Positions 45,200 to 58,314 of a DNA stretch of 64,000 bases are shown here, piece after piece. Location: positions 89,509,925-89,573,924 of the forward strand of contig OY856186.1 of assembly GCA_963693315.1 (NCBI GenBank), read 5' to 3'. The position numbers and the translations under genes are program-made. The notes beneath the pieces are model-generated. The model was not told the DNA's origin. It saw only the letters and a program-made list of their open reading frames with translations, and made no database searches. Position 1 is the stretch's first letter. Each line of letters begins with the position of its first letter. Source of the stretch: Diogma glabrata (lineage: Eukaryota; Arthropoda; Insecta; Diptera; Cylindrotomidae).

Positions 45200-45442
45200 T
45201 TTTATTTAAAAGTTTCAAACTACTTACTAAACGTAGTTTATCCAAACCGCAGCTACGCTACACAAATATCGACTTGTTTGTCTATTCGAACAAAACAAGA
45301 AGCTCTTTGTAGTTTTCTAGACATTGAAGGTGCCTTTTTGAATATGCTATTTCAGAATATCAATTTGAAGTTAAGAAGGCAAAGTCTACTTTTGTTAAAT
45401 GGACTGACAACATACAGTTTAACAAATGACGAACGCAATTGA
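45200..45442 (+). pseudogene. Possible LINE reverse-transcriptase fragment
   Basis: Within an open frame (45146-45442) the translation reads RSYATQISTCLSIRTKQEAL and then CSFLDIEGAFLNMLF. FLDIEGAF(D)N is the first catalytic-Asp motif of many insect non-LTR reverse transcriptases, and the upstream residues have the expected spacing for the block before it. The second catalytic block is not present; the rest of the frame is unconvincing. A small 5'- and 3'-truncated relic is likely. Confidence 0.5.
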
Positions 45443-45444
45443 CA

Positions 45445-46470
45445 TTTTTTTCAACTCCTAACCATAAAAACCACAGCTTACAAAGATTTTAAGTTTTACT
45501 TTATCTCACTACTAACAAATGTCTACACAAAATGGTAACGCTTAAGATGAAGCCTTTCTTGCTTCAACAAAGTATATAAACTTAATTAAAATATATTACA
45601 AAAAAGATTTTCTTATTTATTCAACGAAACAATTTGTTGAACTTTTTCCTTTTTGAGTTTCTTCAATTTTTCTTGATTAAATCATTCTGTGGTTTTCATA
45701 CAACTTATGTCTATACATATATATCTTATATATACACTCCTATATATTGATTTGTTATGGATCAATGTTGATATATAAATGTGTATATCCACATTTGTAC
45801 GTGACTTGTTACTTAACAAGTATTTATGTAATATTTACAATTAATAGTTTCTCTAGTATCGTTTGTTATGTTTTCTAATTGTTCGAAAGAAAACAAAAAT
45901 CTTAGATTAGAAGAAATTATTTTCTTGAGAGAATAACCTTTTTTACTATTGTTCACATTAAGTTTTATTGAAAGAAATAAATTCATTTGATTATTAGAAA
46001 CCAAATGAGAGTGTGAGGAAGAAGTTATGGGTTTTATGGTTACGATATTCATTATATAAAATAACAATTTTATTTCAGGTTTGTGATCATATTGTATATT
46101 TAGTAGTTAGGTACTTAACAATCATGTGGTTTTATTTTAAAGGATATATACCAAAACTTTAAACTTTGAAAATCAGGAAAAATTTAAATAATAATAACTC
46201 TTTATACAGCACATTAACTCTTAATATGATATGAATTTTCATAGTGATTTTTTGTTTTTCAATTTTAATTTATTCATAATTTCCACTCATTTAGGTTCTA
46301 ATTTAGAGAATTTCCACTGATAACATTTTACATTTCAACAAAAACTTTAATTTATTTTTATAGGGAAAAAATTCTTTTTTTGTACATAGCGATTACAGTA
46401 TATTATTTGTTTGACCAATTAAGCGAGTTTATTTTAATTTATGTTAAATTTTATTTTGTAAATAAAATTT
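45445..46470. other. No gene seen
   Basis: AT-rich; no recognisable coding or repeat signature. Confidence 0.5.
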
Positions 46471-46471
46471 T

Positions 46472-46586
<115 letters not shown>

Positions 46587-47005
46587 AATATTTTTATTTA
46601 TTTAAAAGCATTTTAAATTATAAAATTTATTAGGACTAATGAACGGACTATTAATTTATAAGGACTAATGTTTTGCAGATAGATGTAATATATGTTCCTT
46701 GTATGCCAAATTTATGGATATGTATATGGCTTTGAACAAAACAATACGGACAAACTTTTTTCTAATTTTCTCTGTATTTTCAGTTAATAATCACTTAAAA
46801 AGTGATATACGTTAAACTGAACATTCAAATTTATACGGTAGAAGATAAGAATATTAGTTTCGATCAAAATATTTAAATTGTTAAACAACATTTAAAACTC
46901 TATCAGTTTCGAACAATTCTTCTTACTAACCATAACAAAACATATAACTTTATGTAGTAACAAGTTTAAACATTTGTTTTTCTAAGTTTCTTTCTAGAGT
47001 ATTCC

Positions 47006-47742
47006 CATACAAGGTTGTACAACTGGTCCAGTAATGGTCCATTACTGGCAGCCAGTAATGCAGCAATGGGCGAGTACTGGCAACCACGACTGGGCCATTA
47101 ACATAATTTTTCTGGATGATAACTTCGGACAATAAATGGTTGCCATTCTTGGGCCAAATACTGGCAACCATGACTGAGCCGTTAAAAAAAATATACATTA
47201 TTATCATATGTAAATTTAAATAAATTAAATACAAGCTAATTTAAAATAAAATAAAAATGACGGAAAAAATTCAAAACTCTCCATACAACACCGCCCTGAC
47301 TCCGCCATTAAAAAAAATATAAAATAATATTTTTTATACATAAATTTAAATAAATTATTTACAAAATAATTAAAATAAAATAGAAATGAAAATAAATTAA
47401 AACATATACCAACCTTTTCTTTATTACCATAGTCTTTCAACCGAAGAGGCGATAACTAAACTATATGTGAAATTTTTCAAGCTATGTATCTCTAAAAGGG
47501 ATAATGCTCTAGTGAAATTTAAAAAAAATGACAGATCGGCAAATTCATGGCTACAGTACTGGCCCAATAACAATAGCCAAGTAATATTTACCATTCATGG
47601 GCCAGTGCTTGGCCTTTCAAAGGTAACAATATACTGGCTTTTTTCTGTAAACCATAGATCGGCCGATGATTGGTTCTAGTATTGGCCCAGTAACAATAGC
47701 CAAGTACTGTTAACCATTAATGGACCAGTGCTTGGCCGTATG
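47006..47742. mobile_element. Inverted-repeat element with ACTGGCCCAGTA-type motifs
   Basis: The left ~180 bp repeats TACTGGCAACCACGACTGGG-like sequence. The right ~190 bp carries the reverse-complement form (CTGGCCCAATAACAATAGCC, twice). The outer ends CATACAAGG... and ...GGCCGTATG are also inverted. The 350 bp between is AT-rich. Open frames at 46950-47234 and 47467-47679 are these repeats translated. Confidence 0.65.
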
Positions 47743-48394
47743 TCGATTTCTGGCAAAACCTACTTGGGTTGGAGCTCGTATTACAAAATAGTAATTAATA
47801 CCAAGTTAAACGTTTGCATCTCCAAACTCATGTATTTCGAAGAACTCATGTACTCGAAGGCATTATCATATGAATATTATAAAAACCGAAAAAAAAAACA
47901 CAAACTGTGTGATCAAAATTAATATGACAAAGATAATATGCACACGAAGATAGACTATTTATCAATTTCTAAAAATTTAAATATAAATTAGTTCAAGTCC
48001 AGAGGTAAAAAAATCAGGAAATCAATGCCAGCGTCATTTTCGAGTTTATGTTGTATAAATTCATCCTATCTTTTAGACAAACGTTTAAAATGTAATCTAA
48101 GATAAGTCCATCCAACCTTTTAATCTAAGAGTTCCTTATTTTATAAGATTTAAACTAACCTCAAAAATAGAAAGTGTAGCCAAAAGGAATTGGTTACGAG
48201 TAAGAAATGCACCTTGATTAAGAAATTGTTTTGAAATGTCATACTATACCTATACGCCCAAAAAAATAGAGAAACCTCTCCAATTGAGTCTTACTTAGGC
48301 ACTTCAAAGTATGAACACTGAAAGAAAAATTTTGTTCACCGCAACCTTATTTTGTGCCAACCGAATATTTTTGTCACATAGACTTTATAGTACG

Positions 48395-49564
48395 AGATCC
48401 GGCTGCAGGATTAGTGCGCTCATCGATTTTTTGCTAAAACCAAATTTTTATGTATATTTATAATTAGGAGAATATATATCTACCAGGTTGCCTATCACAA
48501 TTTGGCCGCCAGTATTTTTAATTAAATTATTTTTAATTGATTTTTGGGAAAAAATTTCGTTCACTGGCGGTGGTGCTATTTTTGATCGAAAAAAATTTTG
48601 GTCAAAAAAAAAAAATCAAAAATCAAATAAAGTTACTTCTAAGAACTCAAAGGAGGGACCAAGGTATTTTTTTTAATTTCAATATTTTAGTGTGTGATAA
48701 AATATAAATAAATAATAAATAAAAATAAGGAAAAAAAGAAAAAAAGAAAAAACTAAAAAAAAAACCAAAGGGGGGACCAAGGTAAAATTGAAAGTTTAAT
48801 CCTTTATAACTTTTGACCCCCTCATTTCCGCAAATTTTTTTTTTTTCATAACTACGATGCAGAGGACCTAATCTTTCTATTTATCTGAAAAAAAAAACGC
48901 AAATTTATTTGGGGGGATAAACTAGAATTCTACCATTTTTTGTTGTAGTTTTTAAATTTGTCATTTTGAAAAGGAAGATAATTTTTTTGGAGTATTTATT
49001 AAGTCATCTCTATTACTCCCCGGTGGTTGAGAACACTAACATTCGACGCATGCGCAATGGCTTAAGAGCGTCGCACAGCTGGCAATCGCTATCCTCGTCT
49101 GACAAATGATGTTACGCGCTAGCTCTTTTTCACTCTACCTTAAATATTTATCATCTTTAACAGCCAGCAACCCTTATTTGCGGCCGGATTTAATTAGGCA
49201 ACCATATATGATAATAAATAGAAAAAAATTAGCTTTAATTTGATAAAGAATTAATCAATGTACGTTATGAACGTATAAATGTATCGAAATCATACCTGCT
49301 TACACCTGGCTGCGAAGAGGTGCGGCCAGGTGCGCAATGGCAACCGTGAATTTTTAGAATCTTTATATAAATTGCCGCGATGTAGACGATATTTTATTTA
49401 AAGAACAAGTGAACAAAATTTCTTCCCAAAAATCAATTAAAAATACTGGCGGCCAAATTTTGATAGGCAACCTGGTAGATATATATTCTCCTAATTATAA
49501 ATATACATAAAAATTTGGTTTTAGCAAAAAAATCGATGAGCGCACTAATCCTGCAGCCGGATCT
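48395..49564. mobile_element. 1.17-kb element with ~165-bp terminal inverted repeats
   Basis: AGATCCGGCTGCAGGATTAG at the left is the exact reverse complement of the right end. The arms run to about 48566 and from about 49407, sharing CTCATCGATTTTTT, CTAAAACCAAATTTTTATGT, CCAGGTTGCCTATCA, GGCCGCCAGTATTTTTAATT and GGGAA/TTCCC. The centre has two GGGACCAAGGTA copies and a GC-rich block (49015-49200 and 49295-49350). No transposase. Confidence 0.88.
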
Positions 49565-49740
49565 AAGACTATTATAATTTGGTTGTCATATCCTCCTGTA
49601 TTGGATAGTAAATTAGTAATGAAATTGGATAATAAATTAAAAACTATATAAAAATGCGTTGCTGCAACCGAACTAAAAATGCTTTACAGTTGTTAGAACA
49701 TAAAGTTTCGTGCACGCTTAGTATAGTTAATAGTAGCTAC

Positions 49741-50637
49741 AAAAAACATCAAAAATGTAAGTTTTAGTTCGTGAAAAAGGTGCAGTTTAAAGTTTAATAG
49801 TCAAAACTATCTGTTCAGTACAAAAAGAAGTGATATCTTGTTTCTTGAGTAAAAACGAGTGTAAAACAAAACATTTCCAAATAATTAGGTGTTCTACATG
49901 TTTGAAATACTTACTTTGTCACTCGGATTAGAGATTAGAATTAGAAACAACTTCAACTAACTAGGTATTAAAACAAAAGTTTCTAGTAAAAATAAAAGTA
50001 CAAAATAATATTTATTTATTTATTTATATTCGAATGCAAATGTGGAATGCGATATTTATGCGATCGACCAAATCGAGAGAAGTGCAAAACCATCACGAAA
50101 CCTCAGTGACAGTTAAGACTTTTATTTAATGTGAAATATTATATACAAAATGAAAATTCTATAAAAGAAAGGCAAACTAATTTATTAGTTAGTATTTTAT
50201 ATTGCAGACCCTAGTTTGTAGATTAAGAACATGTTATTTGAACAGAATTTCATTAAAGTTACAATCTGTTAGTCCTGAGGTTTCGTGATGGTTCCGCACT
50301 TCTCTCAATTCAGTCGATCGTATAAATATCGCATTCCACATTTGCATTCGAATATAAATAAATAAATAAATATTATTTTGTACTTTTATTTTTACTAGAA
50401 ACTTTTGTTTTAATACCTAGTTAGTTGAAGTTGTTTTAATTCTAATCTCTAATCCGAGTGACAAAGTAAGTATTTTAAGCATGTAGAACACCTAATTATT
50501 TGGAAATGTTTTGTTTTACACTCGTTTCTACTTGACACAAGATATCACTTCTTTTTGTACTGAACAGATAGTTTTGACTATTAAACTTTAAACTGCACCT
50601 TTTTCACGAACTAAAATTTACATTTTTGATGTTTTTT
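49741..50637. mobile_element. ~900-bp foldback, ~370-bp inverted arms
   Basis: AAAAAACATCAAAAATGTAA at the left pairs with the right end at 50637. The arms, 49741-50113 and 50267-50637, are near-identical through AAGTGATATCTTGT, ACATGTTTGAAATACTTACT, CGAATGCAAATGTGGAATGC and CCATCACGAAACCTCA. The loop is ~153 bp. No coding capacity. Confidence 0.92.
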
Positions 50638-51419
50638 GTTACTGATATCACGAGTTTTTTTGGTAAATAAAAAATTTTATGAGCTTGGATTATAATGAAA
50701 TAAATAATAAATTTAAAAATAGGTAATTATTTCATTTTGATATAAGAAATTTGAATTTTTGTTATCGATTTATTTGTAAACAAACTTTAACAATTGATTG
50801 AATTATTTCCAATTTTTCTGCGCTCATAACAACATAACCAATAATCCGCAAGATATATAATTTGGGCCAAAGATTTATCTAATGGTGTGGGTTGGTTGGG
50901 TGAACCAAATATTGGCACCAAATATTTTGAGGAGTATATTAGAATTGCTTAAGCATATGATGTAAAACCAATATATAAGTCTCCTCCTGTTTGCTATTTG
51001 ATCCAGAATCTACAATAATTTGTTTATCGCCTTCAGATGAACTTTCGATATTAAACATGGCTTAGAACTATAAAAAAATATAAGTAACAGATTTAGTTCA
51101 AGTATCATTGCTTTAATATTAATTTCAAATTTCTTTAATATTAAGATTAATTTCAATGTGATTTTTCAGTATACAAATACCGAATTTATATTGTCTCACT
51201 TTTCTTTTATTTAACTAGAAACTAATTTTAATAAAACTATTTTTGAATTAAAAATAATTTTCACAGTATGTAATTTCATATTTCAAAATAAGATTCAACA
51301 AACGATTAACCATTTGTTACGGTGAAAATTTTTGTTTATTTGTATCTGCAAATCGACTAAAACTATGCAATTTGCAGTCCTACTTGAAAAAATTTTGACA
51401 GCTATAAAAGTTGATCATT

Positions 51420-54400
51420 AGAAAAAGTATTTGCATTATTATTAGGGACAAAAGCGTTAAATAGCACACGCGGTGTTGTTTTAGGGGTCTAGTGATCGGC
51501 ACTTTACGGTGCAGTTTTTAATTTCATTTAAGTTAGATCGATAAATACATATGTTTAAGAAAAAAGCTATATAATAATGTTTTTATGACAACTTCCTTTC
51601 TAATGTTTCTTGTCAAGACCAGAATCATCATAGTAAAATTTCATTGAAGATATATTTGAAGAATATAAAACGAACACACCAACCATAATTTCTATAATAT
51701 AAAATTTCTAGAAAAAGTGAATGCATACTCTGAATTATTGTTTGGGACAAATGCTCTAAATAATACACTCCAATATTTTGTTGTAGGATCTACCTATTGG
51801 CACATCATGGTATAGAGTTTTAAACGAATTTAATTTAAATTGAATCCCGAAAATTTTTGGAAATATTCAGTCATTCGCAGTAAAACAAATTATAATAATG
51901 TTTTTATGACAACCTACACACCTAAATCTTAACACATTTCTTTTTAAAAAAAATTGTCTTGTTAAATCCTTTTACGCAGAATCAGAGTAAAATTTTAGAA
52001 AAAAATATTGCAATCCAGGAAAAAAAATTATTTGGAACAAATTCACTAGATAATATACCCCCTCTTATTTAAAACACATATTTCACCCTACAAATGTCCA
52101 AAAATAAATGTTAACTGTCCATACGCATTAAAAGAATAAATTATAATATGTAATGTTTTTATGTCACACTACAAACCAAATGCATGCCCTTTTAAAATGG
52201 GTCTTAACTCTTAGCTAATTTTCTTTAGCTTTATTATGCAAAATCAGAGTAAAATTAAATGATAATAAAGTTTTTACTTTTTATGACAGTTTCCTTTCTA
52301 ATTTTTTTCTTAACAACAGAATCAGAGTAAAATTGACATTTGTTGAATTTTTTTTGTAAAAAGCGTTCAATAGATGGAACCAAAGACAGTATGAAACTTA
52401 TTCGCCTTAAAAATTATTTTAACATTAGTTTCTCAAAACTCAAAACTTTTTTCAAAATGTCATATTTTCACAAATTTTGTTTACAGTCATGTGTATTAAA
52501 TTCATTTCATATTAATATTTAAAGGTGATTTTATGTTAAACGATTCGCCATAAGCTTATATTATATGGACAAAATTAGATCAAAACCTTTTTTGAGGTTA
52601 TGTCTACTAGGTTCAGCGTAAATAAGCAAAAGTGGTAATCGCTATTTTTTTCACGAACAGCGATCTACCTCATCGCTTTAATTTTAATGATGTTTTTATG
52701 ACAACCTACACACTTAAACCATAACACATTTCTTTTAAAAAAATCGGCTTAGCTAAAACCGTTTACGCAGAATTTAAGTAAAATTTTAGAAAACAGTTAT
52801 TGCAACCCTAGAAAAAAATATTATTTGGAACAAATTTGCTAGATAATATACCCCGCTCTTTGGTTAAAGTGATTAATGGTCCCCGCAAACCTGGATTGCA
52901 AACCCGCGAAAAATTATTTGGGATAAATGCGCTAAATAATATTTTATGTTGGGTCTAATAATCGGCATATTACGTTATAGCTTTTTAAACAAATTAAATT
53001 TAAACTGGATCCCGAAAATTTATGGAAATATTCAGTCATTCGGAGTAAAAGAACAATTACAATAATGTTTTTTTAAAACAACCTACAAGTCTAAACCTTA
53101 ACACATTCCTTTTTAAAAAATTTTTCTTAGCAAAGACCGTTTTACGCAGAATCCGAGGTAAATTTACATTTGATGATATTTTTGGAGACAAATCTTTATT
53201 AGCTAGTACGTATCAGAATTAGGGCATGGTTAGATTAATCGATTATTCGATTAATTGATCATTGCCCAAATTGTTCGATTAATCGAACAAAAATCTTATA
53301 AATCGATTAATCTAAAATTGAGAAAAAGTTTGAAAACTACAAATTCATTTGATAAAAGAATTTTGTACCAAATTGTAAAAAGGTTGGTTATCTATATTCT
53401 AATTACATTTTTAGTTGTTAAGGATATATAACACAAACTACATTAATAACAAAGTTTGTTAACAATGCAAAAACTTTACTAATTGCCTTAAGTAATATTT
53501 TTATTACTAATCTAACCAGTAAACTATGCTTTGTTGTATTTGATATTTATAGTGAACTTAAAGCTTAAGGACAGAGCTAATGTAGTTTCTTAAAGTTGTC
53601 AATTAGTACAAGAAAATGAGAGAAATACAGAATTTAACAGAGAGATAGGTACAAATCCTGAGGGTGAGGTATGGGGACGAAATCTATAAACATGATGAAA
53701 TCAAAACTATCTTTAAGCATAGAACAAGCAAAATGATTATTACTATTACTTAACTACAATTTTATTTAAAATTTTAGTTATTTTTATGTCATTTGAAAAT
53801 TCGGCTTTTAAATATGATAAATATGTTATTACATATTATTTTAAATACGATATATGCGTATTTGTTTGAAAAAATTTTTAACTGTTAGTAAATTTTATTT
53901 ATTCGATTAATCAATTAATCGGTGTTAAAATTTTCATATTAATCGTTAATCGATATTTTGTCCCAATCGATTAATCGACCATGCCCTAATCAGAATCAGC
54001 CTTTAAATTTATTTATTTGTATTCTTTTGTCATAATATGCAGTAAAAGATCAAACTTTAATGTTTTTATTTTTAAAAAAGTGTCTTAGCTATTTACATTT
54101 ACATTTTAAATAAATTTACAATAGATGGCTTGAATGAAGAAGTCACTTGGATGCATAAATTTCCGTCTGAATAAATATGAAATTTCATTTTTCAATAATC
54201 GTTTTCGAAATTTTATGTTTTAATTAATTTTTTATACGGTTTATTGTACAAAATCTATTTCAAATTAAAATTTAAAGGTGAGTTTATTTTATAAAACTCG
54301 TCATAAGTTCATATATTATGTTAAACAACATTAGATCAAATCATTTTTTTGAGGTTATGTCTCCTAGGTTCAGCGTAAATAAGCAAAAGTGGTAATCGCT

Positions 54401-54450
54401 ATTTTCTTTTTTTCACGAACAACGATCTACCGCATCGCTTTGATAGCCTT
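51420..54450 (+). repeat. Degenerate repeat field, interrupted by a hAT MITE
   Basis: ATGTTTTTATGACAACCTAC-like anchors lie near 51577, 51897, 52166, 52690 and 53065, often followed by AACACATTTCTTTTTAAAAA and GCAGAATCAGAGTAAAATT. A ~160-bp segment (GGTTATGTCTACTAGGTTCA, AAAAGTGGTAATCGCTATTT, CGATCTACC) occurs at about 52522-52680 and again at 54275-54445. The spacing is irregular, so this is an old array or a cluster of related elements. Confidence 0.7.
53220..53988. mobile_element. 769-bp hAT-type MITE with perfect 8-bp target duplication
   Basis: TAGGGCATGGT at the left and ACCATGCCCTA at the right are inverted. ATCAGAAT flanks both ends (53212-53219 and 53989-53996) without mismatch. ATTAATCGATTA-type palindromes are repeated in both subterminal regions, possible transposase-binding sites. 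The interior is AT-rich and non-coding, so it depends on a transposase from elsewhere. Confidence 0.93.
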
Positions 54451-56150
54451 TCTTTTTATATAATTTTGATAAACTGTTTGAATTTTTTATTATCAATAAT
54501 AGTATGACAAGACAAACATTTTATAATAATACTTGAAAATGCATTTATTTTGGCAAGCCAAAATTTTTTTTCACTTACTTAGGTAAAAATACATATACAA
54601 ACATTTGTTTTTATGATTAAATAACTAATTAAAAGGATAATCAATATCTTAAAGTATTAAAGATTTAAAAAATCGTGTGAGAATAACAGGATATTTTTTA
54701 GAAATAAAATAGCTTTTTCTTACATCAGGAACCACAAACTAGATATTTTTTCACCATCACATAATTACATATAACTATAAACAAAAGCCAGCAAAAATTT
54801 ATTTTTTCTATTTATAGTTTATATATATTATAAAACTTATTATTTTATGTAAGTTAAATCAAATCACAAGCTTTACCATATTTTCTACTAACAATAGAGA
54901 AATCAAAACTGATTTAAATTGTATTGTAAAACAAACTAGTTCAACAGTTTTAACCAAAAATTCACACTTCAATCGCAAAACCAACCACTTTTTTAAAGTA
55001 CGGTTTCCAAACATTTCTTATAACAGAACAATAGACACACAATACAAAATGAAATGTTTACTTTAACAAAGATAACATCTCAAACTAAAAAAAAGAAAAA
55101 ACAAACAAAATTCAAAATATAATAACCATAAAAAATGATAGTTTTGGCAACCGAATAAATCTGTTGAATATACCAATTTCAAGACTAATGCCGTAGTTGG
55201 GACAACTAAATCAGAAATAAAGAATTTTAGACAGTCTACAAACGAATTATTCATTTAGTTTGACCGAATTTTAGTTATCAACACTAAATTTAGTTATAAA
55301 GGACGAATCGCAATTACTTTAAACGAATTTTGATTATAATAGCTGCAAATCTCTTACTATAACTTTTATTGATTCTCATAACCACATTGCTCATAAACTT
55401 TTCTTTCAGTGAAGAGAATCTTATGTATACAGGTACTTTCCTACAGGTAGATCAAAATTTCACAGTCTAGGAGTAGGTGAAGTCGGGTTTCTTCTTACAG
55501 TAGACAAAATCTTTATTTTTTTGACTCCTCCACCCCAGCATTCTTTAGCTATTTTGAATATATTAAGAATATCTTAATTTCTTTGAATATTTGAATATAT
55601 TAAGATGATATTTTGAATATATGAAATTAGTTGTGTTAAAAATAAAACAAACTATTTTTACAAATTAAAATAAAAAAAATCTTATAAAACTAATAATAAA
55701 AATTTAAAAATCTTGTTGATGTTAGATAACGATTTCCTGTTTCTTTAATTTACTATTTTTACATAATTTTTTATGAACAATTCTTAATATGTTGTTATTT
55801 GTTAATGAATTTAATTATGAAGTTAAAAAACTATCTATTGTTATTAATAATTGACTGAATTTATTTTAAATAAAATTATAACAAAACAATTTGATTTATT
55901 TCGATCAATATTTTTATGAATTAATTAATTTTTAATACATTTATTTATTTCTATCTATTTAAACACGTTTCAATTCATAAAATTCACGAAAATCCACGTT
56001 TTTTTTCATTAAAATCGCCAAAAAACATAAGCCGCTATGAAATTATTATATAAACCTCTATGAAATTATTGTTGTTTTTCAGTAAACTCAGTCATATTGA
56101 ACGCACTTATATGGTTACAAATTTTAAGTAAAACAAACCAAAAGAAAAAA
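54451..56150. other. No gene seen
   Basis: AT-rich, with short A or T runs and scattered TTGAATAT repeats near 55555-55625. Confidence 0.55.
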
Positions 56151-56151
56151 A

Positions 56152-58310
56152 AGTCGGACAAGTGCGAATAAAATTCGCTCGCCAAGGGTTCTGTGAATGT
56201 AAAAGAACACAATATCAAAAATAAATGACATAAAGTTATGTTGTAAAGTCTTTATATCGCCAGACTATGGACGCATAACAGAATAAATGTTTAATCGTAA
56301 ACGTTAATAGTAAATGTCAATCACATCTACATTGATCAAAAATGTTACTTGAGGTTAAATCTTATCCATAGCTGTTTATGTTAGCTAAAGAAAGATTTAA
56401 CCAGTATTTTAATGGTCTAAATTGGGAATATTTGTTCTATAAATCAGCGTCGAAATATAGGGTGGTATACATACACTTAAAATAGCACTTTTTTTCATCA
56501 ATAACTAAAAAACTGTGCATTGCAGAATTCTACAAAATGTTGCAATGTTTCTTAAATTAAGTGTTCTTTCAAATGACACCCCACTCGTTTGGTTCCAAAA
56601 AAGTTTTTTTTATCCCTTAAACACACAGAAATATAATTATTTGAGAGTTCGCTATAATTTTCGTTCAAAATATAGCAAACTTCCTGTCTCCATGAATTTT
56701 TTCTGTCAATCAGTGTCGAAACGTAGGGGGAGGAACGGTCTGGAATTTGCACATTTTTTAGAATAACTCCGAAACTGTGAACCGCAAAATTCTAAAAAAA
56801 ATTGCAATGTTTTGGAAATTTGGTGTTCTTTCAAATGATACCCCACTCGCTTGGGTCAAAAAAAGTTTTTTTTACCCCCCTTACATTCCCTAAACACACA
56901 GAAATATAATTATTTGAGAGTTCGCTATAATTTTCGTTCAAAATATAGCAAACTTCCTGTCTCTATGAATTTTTTCAATTTTTTCTGTCAATCAGTGTCG
57001 AAACGTAGGGGGGGAACGGTCTGGAATTTGCACATTTTTTAGAATAACTCAAAAACGGTGTATCGGAAAATTCTAAAAAAAATTGCAATGTTTTGGAAAT
57101 TTGGTGTTCTTTCAAATGAAATCTCACTCGCTGGGGTCAAAAAAAGTTTTTTTTTATCCCCCTTACACCCATCCCCTCAACACACAGAAATATAATTATT
57201 TGAGAGTTCGCTATAATTTTTGTTCAAAATATAGCAAATTTCCTGTCTCTTTGAATTTTTTCAACTTTTTCTGTCAGTCAGTGTCGAAACGTAGGGGGGG
57301 GGGGGGGGACGGTCTGGAATTTGCACATTTTTTAGAATAACTCAAAAACTGTGGACCACAAAATTCTAAAAAAAATTGTAGTATTTCTGAAATTCGGTGT
57401 TCTTTCAAATGACACCCCACTCACTTGGGTCAAAAAAGTTTTTTTTCACCCTTCCCCACCCCAATCCCTTAAAAACACCAAAATATAATTATTTGAGAGT
57501 TCGCTATATTTTTCGTTCAAAGTTTATCAAACTTCCTGTCTCTGTGAATTTTTTCAAATTTTTCTGTTAATTAGGCTCGAAATGCAAGGGGGGGACCAAC
57601 TTTTTGTGTCACTTTATTGATAATAATTCAAAAACTATGCACTGCAAAATTCTAAAAAAAAGGCAATATTTCTAAAATTAAGTGCTCTTTCAAATGACAC
57701 CCCAAATGACCTGGTTTTAAATGATGTTTTTACCCCTTAACATTCCCACCCTTTTAATAATTATAGTTATGAGCGTCTGCCACTTTTCTATATTTTTCAT
57801 TAAAAACCTACTCAATTTTCTATCATTCCAAATATATTTCAAGATTTTCGATGAAGTAGAGTCGGAGTTAATCGGGGCAATAAAACATCCAGAAAACGTC
57901 ATTTTTCAAAATTATACAAAAAATGGTGAGGTGTAAAATTCCAAAATATATTTTTAAAAAATGCTGAAATGAAGCCCTTTCATATGATACCCTGCTCGTC
58001 TCGCTAAAAAAATGTATGTTGTCAAAGGCTTTACATCGTACCTCTTTAAAACAAACGAACGCAACTTTATTTCTTTGGTATTTTTTGTATTAAATTTCTA
58101 GATATTACGATGTGTGAATTCATAAGATGAGAGAATATTTCGTTAACAACTTTATTTATTTTTTAACCCGTCATCTTATGTGGATAGGTTAGTTTTATAA
58201 GCACCTCAAATTTTAAGTTCATCGGATTAATGGTTCACGAGATAATCGAAATAATGTGAAAAACACGTTGTACTCTCACCAATAGTGTTCCGTATAAAAA
58301 ACGGAACCCT
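56152..58310 (-). mobile_element. GGTTCCGT-type repeat element with ~285-bp tandem units
   Basis: It begins AGTCGGACAAGTGCGA, then TCGCTCGCCAAGGGTTCT, and ends CACCAATAGTGTTCCGT...ACGGAACCCT, the reverse of the hairpin that opens the 3.1-kb element. Between them are five to six tandem units with GTGTTCTTTCAAATGA anchors at 56561, 56823, 57104, 57397, 57682 and a weak one near 57973 (spacings 262-293). Each contains CCCACTCGCTTGGGTC, TATAATTATTTGAGAGTTCG, CTTCCTGTCTCTATGAA and a G-run after CGAAACGTA. Open frames of 63-85 codons recur unit by unit and are not genes. Confidence 0.8.
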
Positions 58311-58314
58311 AAAA

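Noticed and set aside
56515..57340. Repeated open frames around YNYLRVRYNF
   Set aside because: The same frame recurs once per ~285-bp tandem unit and is not conserved as a protein between units.
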